A DNA stretch of 64,000 bases from Nocardioides faecalis (GCF_018388425.1 NZ_CP074406.1:3348001-3412000); one strand, 5' to 3'; shown: positions 28,191-36,774, numbered from the stretch's first letter. Notes: a model not told the origin generated them from the letters alone. Translations and numbers: made by a program.

Positions 28191-29708
28191 ATGCACCGCT
28201 CCCCCTCCCCCACCCGAGCTCGCCGTGCGAGCCGCGCGCTCGTCGGCGTCACCGCCGCGGTCGCACTGATCGCCGGCCTCGGCACCGGCCCGCAGGCCGC
28301 GGCCGGCGTCCGCGACGACGTGGCCGCCCTGCGCGCCGAGGCGAAGGCCCTGACCGTCAAGTCCGAGACCCAGAAGAAGGTCGCCGCCGCGTCCACCCGC
28401 ACCGCCGACCGCGCCGAGGCCAAGGCCGAGGTCTTCACCGCCCAGGCCAAGAAGGCCGCGAAGTCGGCGAAGAAGACCTCCGCGGCCGTGAAGAGGGCGA
28501 AGAAGAAGGGGCTCAAGGCGAAGGTCAAGGCCCTGCGCGCCAAGGTCGCCTCACAGCGCAAGATCGCCAAGAGCCGCTCCCAGGCCGCCGCGAAGCAGCG
28601 GGCCGCCGTCCGCTCTGCGAAGGCCGCCGCCGCCCGCAGCACCGAGCGCGCCGACGCCTACGCCGCCCAGGCCCAGACCAAGGCGACCGAGGCCGACCTG
28701 CTCGCCCTGCGGGCGGACCGCGAGGAGTCCCTCGCGGAGATCCTCGAGGGCTGGAACATCCCCGGTGCGCAGATCGTCTACTCCAAGAACGGCGTGACGG
28801 ACAGCTACTCCTTCGGTGTCCAGAGCACCGCGACCAACGTCCCCGTCACCAACCACTCGATCTTCCAGGGTGCGTCGCTGAGCAAGGTCGTCAGCTCCTA
28901 CGTGTTCCTCAAGCGCGTCGACGAGGGCGTCATCGACCTCGACACCCCGCTGTGGGAGTACTACGAGTCGCCCCGGACCGCCCACAGCGACGACGCCAAG
29001 ACGATCACGGCCCGCATGGTCCTCAACCACACCACCGGACTGCCGAACTGGGCCAACGGCGCCGGCAACGAGTCCAGCCTGCTGACCCCGGCGTTCACGC
29101 CCGGCACCGACTGGGGCTATTCCGGCGACGGCTTCTTCCTGCTGCAGCAGACCATCGAGCACCTCGACGGCCAGCTCTTCCACGAGACCCTCAAGGAGGA
29201 GGTGTTCGAGCCGTTCGGCATGAACGACTCCACCCTCGTCACGCTGGCGGAGAACGCCGACCGGACGATCGTCGGTCACGACGCGGCCGGCGTCCCGGTC
29301 GCGATGAGCAACTGGCAGCGCGGCAACTCGGCGTACACCCTGCAGACCACGGCCGAGGACTACACCCGCTTCATCCAGCACGCGCTCATCGACGGCGAGG
29401 GCCTGGAGCCCGAGACCCACACCCTGTGGACCGAGTACTCCGCCGACGCCGACCGCGACGCCGACAACCCGGCCAACCCCTTCATCAGCTGGGGCCTCGG
29501 CGTCGGGCTGCAGGAGAGCAGCAAGGGCAAGGCCCTGTGGCACTGGGGTGACAACACCACCCGCAAGGCGTTCTTCCTGGCCTTCCCAGACCGCGACGAG
29601 AGCGTCGCGATCTTCTGGAACAGCGCCAACGGCCAGGCCTCCGCGGGCCAGATCCTGTCGACCTTCCTCGGCGCGCAGCAGTTCCACGCGCTGACCTGGG
29701 TCGGCTGA
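28191..29708 (+). CDS. Secreted serine hydrolase (class C beta-lactamase fold) with Lys/Ala coiled coil
   Basis: 505-residue exported enzyme. A signal peptide covers residues 1-35. Residues 40-180 are an Ala/Lys-rich, histone-H1-like coiled coil (for example KKAAKSAKKTSAAVKRAKKK). The catalytic domain follows, with the SxxK motif S229-L-S-K232 and the class C style GYSGDGF tyrosine motif. Penicillin-binding or esterase activity is expected; substrate unknown. GAAGGAG precedes the ATG. A hairpin terminator ends the gene. Confidence 0.88.
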   Translation: MHRSPSPTRARRASRALVGVTAAVALIAGLGTGPQAAAGVRDDVAALRAEAKALTVKSETQKKVAAASTRTADRAEAKAEVFTAQAKKAAKSAKKTSAAVKRAKKKGLKAKVKALRAKVASQRKIAKSRSQAAAKQRAAVRSAKAAAARSTERADAYAAQAQTKATEADLLALRADREESLAEILEGWNIPGAQIVYSKNGVTDSYSFGVQSTATNVPVTNHSIFQGASLSKVVSSYVFLKRVDEGVIDLDTPLWEYYESPRTAHSDDAKTITARMVLNHTTGLPNWANGAGNESSLLTPAFTPGTDWGYSGDGFFLLQQTIEHLDGQLFHETLKEEVFEPFGMNDSTLVTLAENADRTIVGHDAAGVPVAMSNWQRGNSAYTLQTTAEDYTRFIQHALIDGEGLEPETHTLWTEYSADADRDADNPANPFISWGLGVGLQESSKGKALWHWGDNTTRKAFFLAFPDRDESVAIFWNSANGQASAGQILSTFLGAQQFHALTWVG

Positions 29709-29723
29709 TCGGCTGATCTACGC

Positions 29724-29765
29724 CCCCAGCGCCCGGTCCCGGCTCACCGGGACCGGGCGCTGGGG
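29724..29765 (+). terminator. Strong hairpin after serine hydrolase
   Basis: A 17-bp stem (29724-29740 with 29749-29765) around an 8-base loop. No T run follows; instead the right arm runs into an 8-bp tandem repeat. Confidence 0.7.
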
Positions 29766-29794
29766 CGCTGGGGCGCTGGGGCGCTGGGGCGCTG
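29757..29794. repeat. GCGCTGGG tandem repeat
   Basis: Four perfect 8-bp units plus six bases of a fifth. The first unit is part of the terminator stem, so slippage at the hairpin base is a likely origin. Confidence 0.8.
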
Positions 29795-29913
29795 CGACAG
29801 CTCTGATCGCGGGGTCATCGCGAGGCACTCCGCGACCCGCCTGGATCGCGCCCTCCCCGCGGCCCGCGGAGCGCGTGCGCACGCGTCTGTCCGTCGGCGG
29901 GCCTGACCTTGCG

Positions 29914-29986
29914 AGCGGACAACGAGACTCGAACTCGCGACCTCAACCTTGGCAAGGTTGCGCTCTACCAACTGAGCTATGTCCGC
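29914..29986 (-). tRNA. tRNA-Gly (GCC)
   Basis: 73-nt cloverleaf on the minus strand. Acceptor arms GCGGACA/TGTCCGC, D-loop AGCTCAGTTGGTAGAGC, anticodon loop CTTGCCA giving GCC, and T-loop GTTCGAGTC. CCA is not encoded. It is the left edge of the accessory region, 42 bases from the IS21 element. Confidence 0.96.
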
Positions 29987-30088
29987 ACTTGCTCCGCTCG
30001 GCTTCCCATCCGGGTCCGCCTTCGGGGCTGTCAACGGCGGTCGAAAACTGACCCCTTTCCGTCGGTTGAAAACTGACCCCCTCGGTCT

Positions 30089-30898
30089 CTAGTTCTCTTC
30101 GTTGGTGGCCGCGGGGACACGGCCGAGTTCTCGGTTCTTCAGCCGGTAGGAGTCGCCTTTCAGGGCGATGACCTCGGCGTGGTGGACGAGCCGGTCGATC
30201 ATGGCTGCGGCGACGGTGTCGTCGCCGAAGACTTCGCCCCAGCGGGCGAAGTTCTTGTTGGACGTGACGATCAGGCTGGCTCGTTCGTAGCGGGACGAGA
30301 CGAGCTGGAAGAACAGGTTGGCGGCCTCGGGCTCGAACGGGATGTAGCCGACCTCGTCGATCACCAGCACCGGGTAGCGCACCAGCTTGCGCAGCTCGTC
30401 TTGCAGCCGTCCGGCGTGGTGGGCCTCAGCCAGCCGGTCGACCCACTGCGACGCCGTGGCGAACAGGACCCGGTGCCCGGCCTGGCAGGCCCGGATCGCC
30501 AACCCGGTGGCCAGGTGGGTCTTACCGGTGCCGGGCGGGCCCAGCAGGACCACGTTCTCCTTGCCGGCGACGAAGTCCAGGGTGCCCAGGTGGGCGATGG
30601 TCTCTCGCTTCAGACCGCGGGCATGGTCGTAGTCGAAGTCCTCCAGGGACTTGCGGGCGGGGAACCGGGCGGCGCGGATCCGTCCCTCGCCGCCGTGGGT
30701 CTCGCGTGCAGCGACCTCGCGTTGCAGGCATGCGGCGAGGAACTCCTCATGGGTCCAGGACTCTTCCCGGGCTCGTTCAGCGAGGCGCTCGACCGCTTCG
30801 CGCAGGGTGGGTGCCTTCAACGCCCGGGTCAGGTACTCCAGTTCGCTGGTGACGTCGCGGCCGGTCTTCGGCTTCGTGGTCGACCTAGCGGCCATCAA
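30089..30898 (-). CDS. istB: IS21 helper ATPase IstB
   Basis: 269-residue AAA+ helper (DnaC/IstB-like). Walker A GPPGTGKT is at residues 120-127, Walker B VLVIDEVGYIPF follows, and sensor motif IVTSNKNFARWGEVFGDD is present. It delivers target DNA to the IstA transposase. Its ATG overlaps the istA stop as ATGA, the standard IS21 arrangement. Confidence 0.96.
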   Translation of the reverse strand: MMAARSTTKPKTGRDVTSELEYLTRALKAPTLREAVERLAERAREESWTHEEFLAACLQREVAARETHGGEGRIRAARFPARKSLEDFDYDHARGLKRETIAHLGTLDFVAGKENVVLLGPPGTGKTHLATGLAIRACQAGHRVLFATASQWVDRLAEAHHAGRLQDELRKLVRYPVLVIDEVGYIPFEPEAANLFFQLVSSRYERASLIVTSNKNFARWGEVFGDDTVAAAMIDRLVHHAEVIALKGDSYRLKNRELGRVPAATNEEN

Positions 30899-32160
30899 GA
30901 CACCTCCTGCTCAGCCGGCTCGTCGACCAGGCCGAGTGCTCGGTCGTAGAAGCCGAGTGAACGGATCTCGACCTCCTCACCGGTCGCGGCGTCGGCGACC
31001 GGGCGCAGCAGATCGGCACGGCCGTGGCGCAGATGCTTGGCCGCGATGGTGTGCTCGAAGTCGGTGATCGTCTGGTGCTGAGCCCACACCCGGGTGTGGT
31101 CGGCAACGATCGCGCCTTCGCAGGTCACCCACACCCGGTCCAGGTCGGCGTGGACCTCGATCCGCCGCCCGACGACCGCGGGGTGGACGGAGTAGTCGTT
31201 AGAATCCAAGCGCACGTAGTGGTCGCGTGGAAGCCGCAGCGTCTGGCGCCAACCGACCTCGGGCACCACCGGTGGAAGGGGCAGCATCGCGGCCCGGTCC
31301 GCGGCGACCCGGTCACCGGGCGTGCAGCCGAGGACCCGCATCTTCCGGGCGTTGGCCTTCACGAAGAACCCGGCGAGCTGGGTGTTGAAGTCGGCCGGGG
31401 ACTCGAAGGTGCGGCCGGGCAGGAAGGACTTCTCGAGGTAGTCGTGGATCCGCTCGAGCATGCCCTTGGCTTCGGGGTCGGCGGGCTTGCAGATCACCAC
31501 CTTCGCACCCAGCACCCCGCGGAACGCCTGGCAGTCGACGGTGAGCTCAGGTTGGCGGGCACGCCACCGGCCGACCGCGGCTTCGCCGTCCCAGACCAGC
31601 GTCTTGGGCACACCGAGCAGCTGCTCGGACAGCAGCCGCCACCAGCCTGCATACAGGTCCCGCGCGTCGCGTGAGGGGATCAACAGACCACCGGACCAGC
31701 GGGAGTAGCCGGTCACCGTGGTCATCACCGGCAGCCGCCTCGCGGTCCTGGTCTGGCCGTAGCCGACCGGGATCTCGATGTCGGGGAACCAGAAGTCGAA
31801 CTGCGCCAGCTCCCCAGCCTCATAGGTCGTGCGCGACGCCGGGTCCGGCGGCAGGTAGGCCGGCCGCAACTCCCGGACACGTTCCTTGAAGACCGTCATC
31901 CCGCGGTCCCAGCCGACCCGCTCGGCGATCACCGTGGCCGGCATCGTCGGGAACGCCTGCAGTTGCTCCCGGATCCGGGGCTCGAACGCATCCACCGCCG
32001 ACCCCGCCGGCTTCCGCACGTACCTCGGTGGCCCCTCGGACGCCAGCGCGGCACGCACCGTGTTCCGCGAGACGCCCAACGTCCTGGCGATCATCTTTAT
32101 CGGCAACCCCTCGGTCTTGTGCAGCCGACGGATCTCAGCCCAATCCTCCACTGACAACAC
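30895..32160 (-). CDS. istA: IS21 transposase IstA
   Basis: 421-residue DDE transposase. An N-terminal helix-turn-helix (IKMIARTLGVSRNTVRAAL) precedes the rve core; catalytic acidic residues are in AQFDFWFPDIEI, LVWDGEAAVG and DPEAKGMLERIHDYLEKS (D, D, E order). The GTG start at 32160 is preceded by GAGGAG. Uninterrupted, so the element may be active. Confidence 0.96.
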   Translation of the reverse strand: MLSVEDWAEIRRLHKTEGLPIKMIARTLGVSRNTVRAALASEGPPRYVRKPAGSAVDAFEPRIREQLQAFPTMPATVIAERVGWDRGMTVFKERVRELRPAYLPPDPASRTTYEAGELAQFDFWFPDIEIPVGYGQTRTARRLPVMTTVTGYSRWSGGLLIPSRDARDLYAGWWRLLSEQLLGVPKTLVWDGEAAVGRWRARQPELTVDCQAFRGVLGAKVVICKPADPEAKGMLERIHDYLEKSFLPGRTFESPADFNTQLAGFFVKANARKMRVLGCTPGDRVAADRAAMLPLPPVVPEVGWRQTLRLPRDHYVRLDSNDYSVHPAVVGRRIEVHADLDRVWVTCEGAIVADHTRVWAQHQTITDFEHTIAAKHLRHGRADLLRPVADAATGEEVEIRSLGFYDRALGLVDEPAEQEVS

Positions 32161-32378
32161 TCCTCGTCCCCCTGCCTCACGACTGGTGAGGACAGGGTCT
32201 CGGAGGGGGTCAGTTTTCGACCGTCGATAGGGGGTCAGTTTTCAGGCGCCGCCGACAGGGGCGACCGGAACCATAGCGGACGGCGCCGGCCCGGTCGGAC
32301 ACCAGGTCTGCACGACAAGCGGCTCGAGGAACCACAGATCAGATGTCACCTTGCCCCTGCAGCAGTCCCAACGGGTCT

Positions 32379-32458
32379 GCTGCACCGATCGTGTCATCCG
32401 CCGCCGCAGCAAACCGCCCCCTGTTCGCGCAGACGTCCGTCACGAACTTCACGCGGCG
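32379..32458. repeat. 80-bp direct repeat, copy 1
   Basis: Matches 36695-36774 at 78 of 80 positions in the same orientation. Here it ends where the amidase remnant begins. On the minus strand one frame is open through both copies (VKFVTDVCANRGRFAAAADD), so it may derive from a duplicated coding segment. A 25-base partial third copy is at 35277-35301. Confidence 0.85.
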
Positions 32459-32760
32459 GGTGGTACGGCGGCATCCCAGCCGCGTCGTGGACGTGGTCGG
32501 CTGCCGAGAACTTCTACAAGATGACGAAGGCACTGAGGAGGAGCACCTCAGCAAAATATGTGACAGACCTTCGCAGGGGGGACCTTCTGCAGTACAAGTC
32601 GAAGTCCTCAAGCACGATGACGCACAGCATGGTCGTCACCAAGAAAACTTCGAACACCACCTCGGGCGTCTACCTGAGTTACCACTCCACAAACACGCTG
32701 AACAAGCCGTTCAGCAAGATGGTCGGCCTGAACGTGACGTGGTTCGGCCACCACGTCTGA
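32440..32760 (+). pseudogene. Amidase_6-like domain remnant
   Basis: C-terminal part of a secreted amidase-type domain with no start. From 32461 the frame reads WYGGIPAASWTWSAAENFYK, then LRRGDLLQYKSKSS, THSMVVTKKTS and YLSYHSTNTLNKPFSK to the stop at 32760, in family order. The expected upstream NCTNF motif appears only as TNF in a different frame inside the 80-bp repeat, so the N-terminal part is lost and the frame is broken. The downstream lipoprotein could have been its immunity partner. Confidence 0.65.
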
Positions 32761-32770
32761 AAGGAATTCT

Positions 32771-33251
32771 GTGAAGCGTAGTACCTGCCTCACCCTGATT
32801 TTCGGCCCTCGCATTGTCCCTGGCCTCATGCTCCTCCGAAGAGGAAGGACCCGCCGCGGCGGCGTGCCAGAGTGGACGGGACACGGCGGTCGAAGCAGTC
32901 AACGCACTCCTGCAGGCAGCCGTGGCCAGAGACGTCGCCCTGGCTTGCGAGGTCACTGCGAAGATGTCGGACGAAGACCTGGAGTCCAACCTCGCCGAGA
33001 TCGCATCCTTCGTCAAAGAAGTCGGTGGCCTCGATGTCGTTTCATCGAAGGAACTCCCCGACAAGAAAATGGGCCGCGGACACTTCGTAGAGGTCGGGGC
33101 AGCCGACTCTTTGCGCACAGTCCAGTTCATGGTCGTCGACGAAGCGGGGCGATTCCTGGTCGACGTGCCCAGCTCCGATACGTCGACTGACGAACCCACG
33201 ACGGCACCTAGCCCGGATGAACCCACCTCGAGCGAGCCCGCTGGGGCCTGA
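32771..33251 (+). pseudogene. Lipoprotein gene with frameshift in the signal peptide
   Basis: A GTG at 32771 with AAGGAA upstream starts MKRSTCLTLI, and the frame is lost at the T4 run 32799-32802. Removing one T joins it to SALALSLASCSSEEEG, a normal lipoprotein signal with lipobox LASC, and about 140 further residues ending in a Pro/Thr/Ser/Glu-rich tail. As written only an internal TTG (32814) start without a full signal remains. It begins ten bases after the amidase remnant. Function unknown; a periplasmic immunity role is possible. Confidence 0.62.
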
Positions 33252-33757
33252 TGCTGTGGGCTGCATTGCCAAGCCCCCAGCGGCCAGGGGACCGACTACG
33301 GACGTTCCAGAAAGCAGCGGCGCGCCTGCTGGAAGACCCTCAGGAGTTGGCGGGCTAGGCGTGAGGCTTCAGGACTTTGACGACATCACCGCCTCACGAC
33401 GTTGGGCCTGCTGCTACGGATCGGTATCAGCCCTTCGTGCAGCAGACCCTCGCCGAAGGCGATCGGCGGCATGGCCGCGTTCATGTGTCGCGCCTGCGCT
33501 CTGCAGCAGGTCGGTGACCGGGCCCTAGGTCCGGGAACCGCCCAACTGCTCGTCCTCGATGAGGACCTCCCCGACAGTCTCCGCGAGCTGTGCGAACAGA
33601 CACACAACGAGACCGCCTCGGCGTAATGATCGCCGATACGCACGTGCCGCACGCCGATGGGAACACCCACGGCGTGCGGCACAGTCGTATGCCGCGCAGA
33701 CCCGTCGCAGAGGCCCGCATAGGATGGCCACTCCGGGGGTCGTCGAACCACACGGGT

Positions 33758-33805
33758 GTTATCCCGAGGGTTCTCCCGACTAATGCCCAGATCCCCCGGG
33801 CCCCT
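33758..33805. repeat. 48-bp imperfect repeat shared with tRNA-Lys 5' region, copy 1
   Basis: 43 of 48 positions match 42660-42707, the copy that includes the first eight bases of tRNA-Lys (GGGCCCCT). Same orientation. A candidate integration (att-like) duplication, see copy 2. Confidence 0.6.
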
Positions 33806-33822
33806 GGGGGATCTGGACATTA
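33779..33822. repeat. Large hairpin adjoining the tRNA-Lys-like repeat
   Basis: CTAATGCCCAGATCCCCC and its near-perfect inverse GGGGGATCTGGACATTAG flank a short CCC-containing loop, a stem of about 20 bp with one mismatch and one G-T pair. It overlaps the 48-bp repeat. Could be a transposon or integration-site end, or a terminator; no gene ends here. Confidence 0.6.
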
Positions 33823-34204
33823 GCTCTGACCTGCAGTTCCCGGCTGTCCTCAACCCCAGTGCGGGCCGGTCCGGGAATGCGAACCGTCGAGATCCGGAAC
33901 GCGACGTTGCGTGCACTGGACCCGGGGGGTGGTTGCACGCCTCCTGGCTTGGCAGTTCCCTCTGTTGACTTGTATGGAGCGGCGCCCGTTGGGCTGTGGC
34001 CGTCCGCCTCCCTTCCGTGAGGCGAGCGTGCACTGTCCTGTCTGCTTAGGCGTCCGCAACCGCTGCACCGGTCCTCATCGACGGAGATCGAAGCAGCAGC
34101 GACAGCCGCTCGTGCGCGGCTGGACTTCACGGACAGGACGTCAGGGCCTGCTGCACGGATCTCTTTCGGATCGCCATGACGAGTAGCGGTGGCTCCGTCG
34201 GCGA

Positions 34205-35056
34205 TCAGGGCGTCGAGTTGTCCTTCAGCCACTTCTTCGACCAGGCCTGCAGGCTCCGCTTCGTGACGGAACCCGCTACACGGATGGCGCCCCGGTCGTA
34301 GTGATCGACCTCCCTCACCCCGTCGAGGTCGTTCAAAGCGCGCGCGTAGCCGGCAACGAGGTCACTCCGTTCGTGGCTGACGTCCTCATCAAAGCCGATG
34401 TCCCACGTGAACCCGCCGTGCTCGACAAGAACCGGGTCCGTGATGCGTTCGATGTGCATCGTCGGCCCCGTCCGCACCTTCTCCCGCTCCTCGCGGTTGG
34501 TAGCCACCCATCGAGAGACTGCGCTGTATGCCCGGACGCCTCGCCTGTCCCGTCGCAAGTCCCCGGACGGTAGCGCGACGATCCGCATGCTGTCGTCGTT
34601 GACGAGAGCCGCCGGCCACGCAACCCCGTACTCGGGAGCATCGGTGAACCCGAGGCCGACATCATGGAACGTCGTTCCCCGTCCGAGGCGCGCGGGACGG
34701 GGCGTTACGGCGGGAACGAGCTCGGGATGACGTTGCCAGCAGACGAGCTCCAGGTAGGCGGTGAACGCCTCGATCCCGTACTGGCGGGCGTAGGCCAGGG
34801 TGTCGGTCGCCGGCGGCGCCCACCACACCGGCGGCGGGCAGGCGTCGAGGCCCGTCGGTTCGTCCGCCCACTCCAGGAACCAGCCCCACAACGCGGCAGC
34901 GCACTCCTCGGAGTCCTCCAGCTCGATACCGGACTGGGTAGAGAGCCATCGCCGGCGGGCTTCAGTGGTCTCGTCCCACCGCCGTCGCAGCTCCCACACC
35001 TGCTCCCAGCTCAGTTCCATCCACAAGATCAACTGGGGAGACGTGTCCGAGCCCAA
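34205..35056 (-). CDS. Hypothetical protein, possible immunity protein
   Basis: 283-residue cytoplasmic protein of no family that I recognise, very rich in Trp and Glu (MELSWEQVWELRRRWDETT near the start). The TTG at 35056 has GAGGTG about ten bases upstream; an ATG at residue 13 is an alternative. It follows the toxin-like C-terminal fragment by 47 bases on the same strand, the position of an immunity gene in polymorphic toxin loci. That role is inferred from position only. Confidence 0.6.
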   Translation of the reverse strand: MGSDTSPQLILWMELSWEQVWELRRRWDETTEARRRWLSTQSGIELEDSEECAAALWGWFLEWADEPTGLDACPPPVWWAPPATDTLAYARQYGIEAFTAYLELVCWQRHPELVPAVTPRPARLGRGTTFHDVGLGFTDAPEYGVAWPAALVNDDSMRIVALPSGDLRRDRRGVRAYSAVSRWVATNREEREKVRTGPTMHIERITDPVLVEHGGFTWDIGFDEDVSHERSDLVAGYARALNDLDGVREVDHYDRGAIRVAGSVTKRSLQAWSKKWLKDNSTP

Positions 35057-35103
35057 CTTCGTGTCACCTCATATCCGCTCAGTGGTCGCTCGACTTCGAT
35101 GAA

Positions 35104-35271
35104 TCACTGCGGTAGGTGGTAGACGACACTGATGTCGCAGCCCCCGGCTCGAGCTTCTGTGATCGCGTCGAGCAGCGGCCCAGAAGCGCCGTAAGTGTAC
35201 CGACCGCTGTCGGTCAGGCCGGGCATGAAGTGCCACACGACCTTCTTCACGCGACCCTCGAGGAAAAGTTC
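35104..35271 (-). pseudogene. C-terminal fragment of a probable polymorphic toxin
   Basis: The minus-strand frame ending at the stop at 35104-35106 reads ELFLEGRVKKVVWHFMPG, then YGASGPLLDAITEA and CDISVVYHLPQ. The WHF...GxSxPLLDA...HLP pattern resembles C-terminal endonuclease-type domains of Rhs-like toxins. High third-position GC supports real coding. No start or upstream delivery region is present: the partial 80-bp repeat lies just upstream, so this is a broken or orphan cassette. Assignment is from memory of the motif and is tentative. Confidence 0.5.
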
Positions 35272-35276
35272 ACAGT

Positions 35277-35301
35277 CGGGTCTGCTGCACCGATCGGTGT
35301 C
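35277..35301. repeat. Partial third copy of the 80-bp repeat
   Basis: 25 bases match the left end of the 80-bp repeat (32375-32398) with one extra G. Same orientation. It lies directly upstream of the toxin-like fragment on the minus strand. Confidence 0.6.
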
Positions 35302-35476
35302 GCCCTGGCTGTGCAGCGGGCCACGGCGACTGCCGCGTGGATCGATGTCACAAATGCGTGCAGCGGACCCACTGCAGTCTCAGCAAGCCGAGCAGAAGCC
35401 GTCCATTCCAATGCACCGGACCTCGCAGAACGCGATCCGCTCCTGCTCGCGCCGATGGCCGATTACAGTCCCGCGG

Positions 35477-36280
35477 GTGGAGGAACAAGACAAGCGGTAC
35501 TCGACGACCCTGCAGACCATCGGCGCAGTCTCGAAGCTACCGGTCGTACGGGTGGACCGCGAAGCATTCCTCCGCAAGCACTTCGGCAAGTCACCCCACC
35601 TCGACGTCATCCTCGAACAGGGCCCACAGGCGGTCTACACGACGGCGGCTCTTCGCAAGAAGGCCGACTCGATCATCAACAACAGCGCCGTGAAGTCGTC
35701 GGCCGCCTCATTCGCGGCCGGCCTGCCTGGCAACCCGGCCCTCATGGTCGCCGTTGGCGGAGCCGATGTCGCCCAGTACTTCGGCTTTGCCATCAACGTC
35801 GCACAGCAGATCGCCTATCTGTTCGGTGAGGACGACCTCTTCGAAGGTGGGAGCGATTTGACGGAGGCGGCCCAGGTTCGTGTGATCGCATATTTGGGCG
35901 CGATGTTCGGCGCAGCCGGTGCCTCCGGGCTGGTCCTCAGCACGTCGAAGGCAGCGGGCGCGAAGCTCGGGAAGAACGTCGCGACCCAGGCGCTGACAAA
36001 GACGGCCTGGTACCCGGTCGTGAAGAAGGTCGGCGCCCTCGTCGGTAGGCAGATCACCAAGAAGACCGTCGAGAAGACGATTACCAAGACAGTCCCGATC
36101 ATCGGCGGAGCAGTGTCGGGAGGGATCACCTACGTCACCTTCCGCCCCATGTGCAGGCGTCTCGCTGACATCCTTGCTCGCAGCATCGACGGCGAGTTCG
36201 ACGACGACCTATACATGGAGACGCACCCTGGCTTCGCCACTGAGAACACCGTTCCTGGTGAGGCCATCGTGGACGAATAG
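35477..36280 (+). CDS. EcsC-family protein
   Basis: 267-residue protein matching the EcsC family: GLPGNPALMVAVGGADVAQY, then NVAQQIAYLFGEDDLF, AYLGAMFGAAGASGLVLS and IIGGAVSGGITYVTFRPM, in family order. I start it at GTG 35477 (VEEQDKRYSTTL) because the upstream extension is not protein-like. Amphipathic Ala/Gly-rich helices suggest membrane association. The biochemical role of EcsC proteins is not settled. It is one of few intact genes in this region and has more A/T third positions than the flanking chromosome. Confidence 0.8.
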   Translation: MEEQDKRYSTTLQTIGAVSKLPVVRVDREAFLRKHFGKSPHLDVILEQGPQAVYTTAALRKKADSIINNSAVKSSAASFAAGLPGNPALMVAVGGADVAQYFGFAINVAQQIAYLFGEDDLFEGGSDLTEAAQVRVIAYLGAMFGAAGASGLVLSTSKAAGAKLGKNVATQALTKTAWYPVVKKVGALVGRQITKKTVEKTITKTVPIIGGAVSGGITYVTFRPMCRRLADILARSIDGEFDDDLYMETHPGFATENTVPGEAIVDE

Positions 36281-36422
36281 GGCCCGTTCCCGCCCCTGCT
36301 TCTCGACAACCGCGGGTCTGGTGCATGGATCAGTCTTCTCTGTTCGTGCAGTAGATCGCTCAGCAGCGCCACGACGCCGTGCTGCCGCATATAGCCATTC
36401 GCCAGCGCGATGGCGTCGATGC

Positions 36423-36690
36423 ATGCACCCTGTCTGCGTGCTGTTCCTGATCGACAGCAATATCGCTATCGCGAGCGATCCCCTGCGCCCCGCCCTAGAG
36501 CCCGGCGCCGAGCCTGTCCTGCAGTTCATGCGACTCGCGGCAACACACCACCACGAACTACGGACTCACGCCGCGTCGCTGCACGACTCGCGCGGATTCC
36601 TGACGCGGCCATGCGTGATGCGCGCGTGAAGTTGTTCGAACGCTACGAACGACTGACCAACCCACCACCCATCTCTCCCTCCCAAACGGT
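36423..36690 (+). pseudogene. PIN-domain (VapC-like) toxin remnant
   Basis: ATG 36423 opens VLFLIDSNIAIASDPL (the first PIN Asp is in LIDSN), followed by VLQFMRLAATHHHELRTHA. The frame breaks near 36586-36590; one base more restores ARIPDAAMRDARVKLFERYE. It then runs straight into the second 80-bp repeat at 36695, so the C-terminal half with the remaining acidic residues is missing. No antitoxin gene was found next to it. Confidence 0.6.
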
Positions 36691-36694
36691 TCTG

Positions 36695-36774
36695 GCTGCA
36701 CCGATCGTGTCATCCGCCGCCGCAGCGAACCGCCCCCTGTTCGTGCAGACGTCCGTCACGAACTTCACGCGGCG
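36695..36774. repeat. 80-bp direct repeat, copy 2
   Basis: Same orientation as copy 1, 78/80 identical. It truncates the PIN-domain remnant on its left. The minus-strand frame stays open about 15 codons beyond its right edge (IHDVSGVYGRRVKF). Confidence 0.85.

Larger units (their letters stand above)
30029..32257 (-). mobile_element. IS21-family insertion sequence, complete
   Basis: 2,229-bp element with both genes intact. The ends begin TGTC and each carries two copies of a GAAAACTGACCCC-type site about 26 bases apart (left near 30042 and 30067, right near 32205 and 32231 in inverse orientation), the repeated terminal sites typical of IS21. A 5-bp target duplication GGGGC flanks it (30024-30028 and 32258-32262), so the insertion is clean and probably recent. 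Confidence 0.92.
33252..34204. other. Gene-poor degenerate interval
   Basis: About 950 bases with no convincing intact gene. Short frames such as the one ending at 33626 (LLVLDEDLPDSLRELCEQ) look like broken coding sequence but could not be assigned. It contains a 48-bp repeat shared with the tRNA-Lys 5' end and a large hairpin. Confidence 0.55.

Noticed and set aside
29757..29794. Short tandem repeats considered as a CRISPR array
   Set aside because: Eight-base units without spacers; a simple slippage repeat. No CRISPR or cas genes occur in the window.
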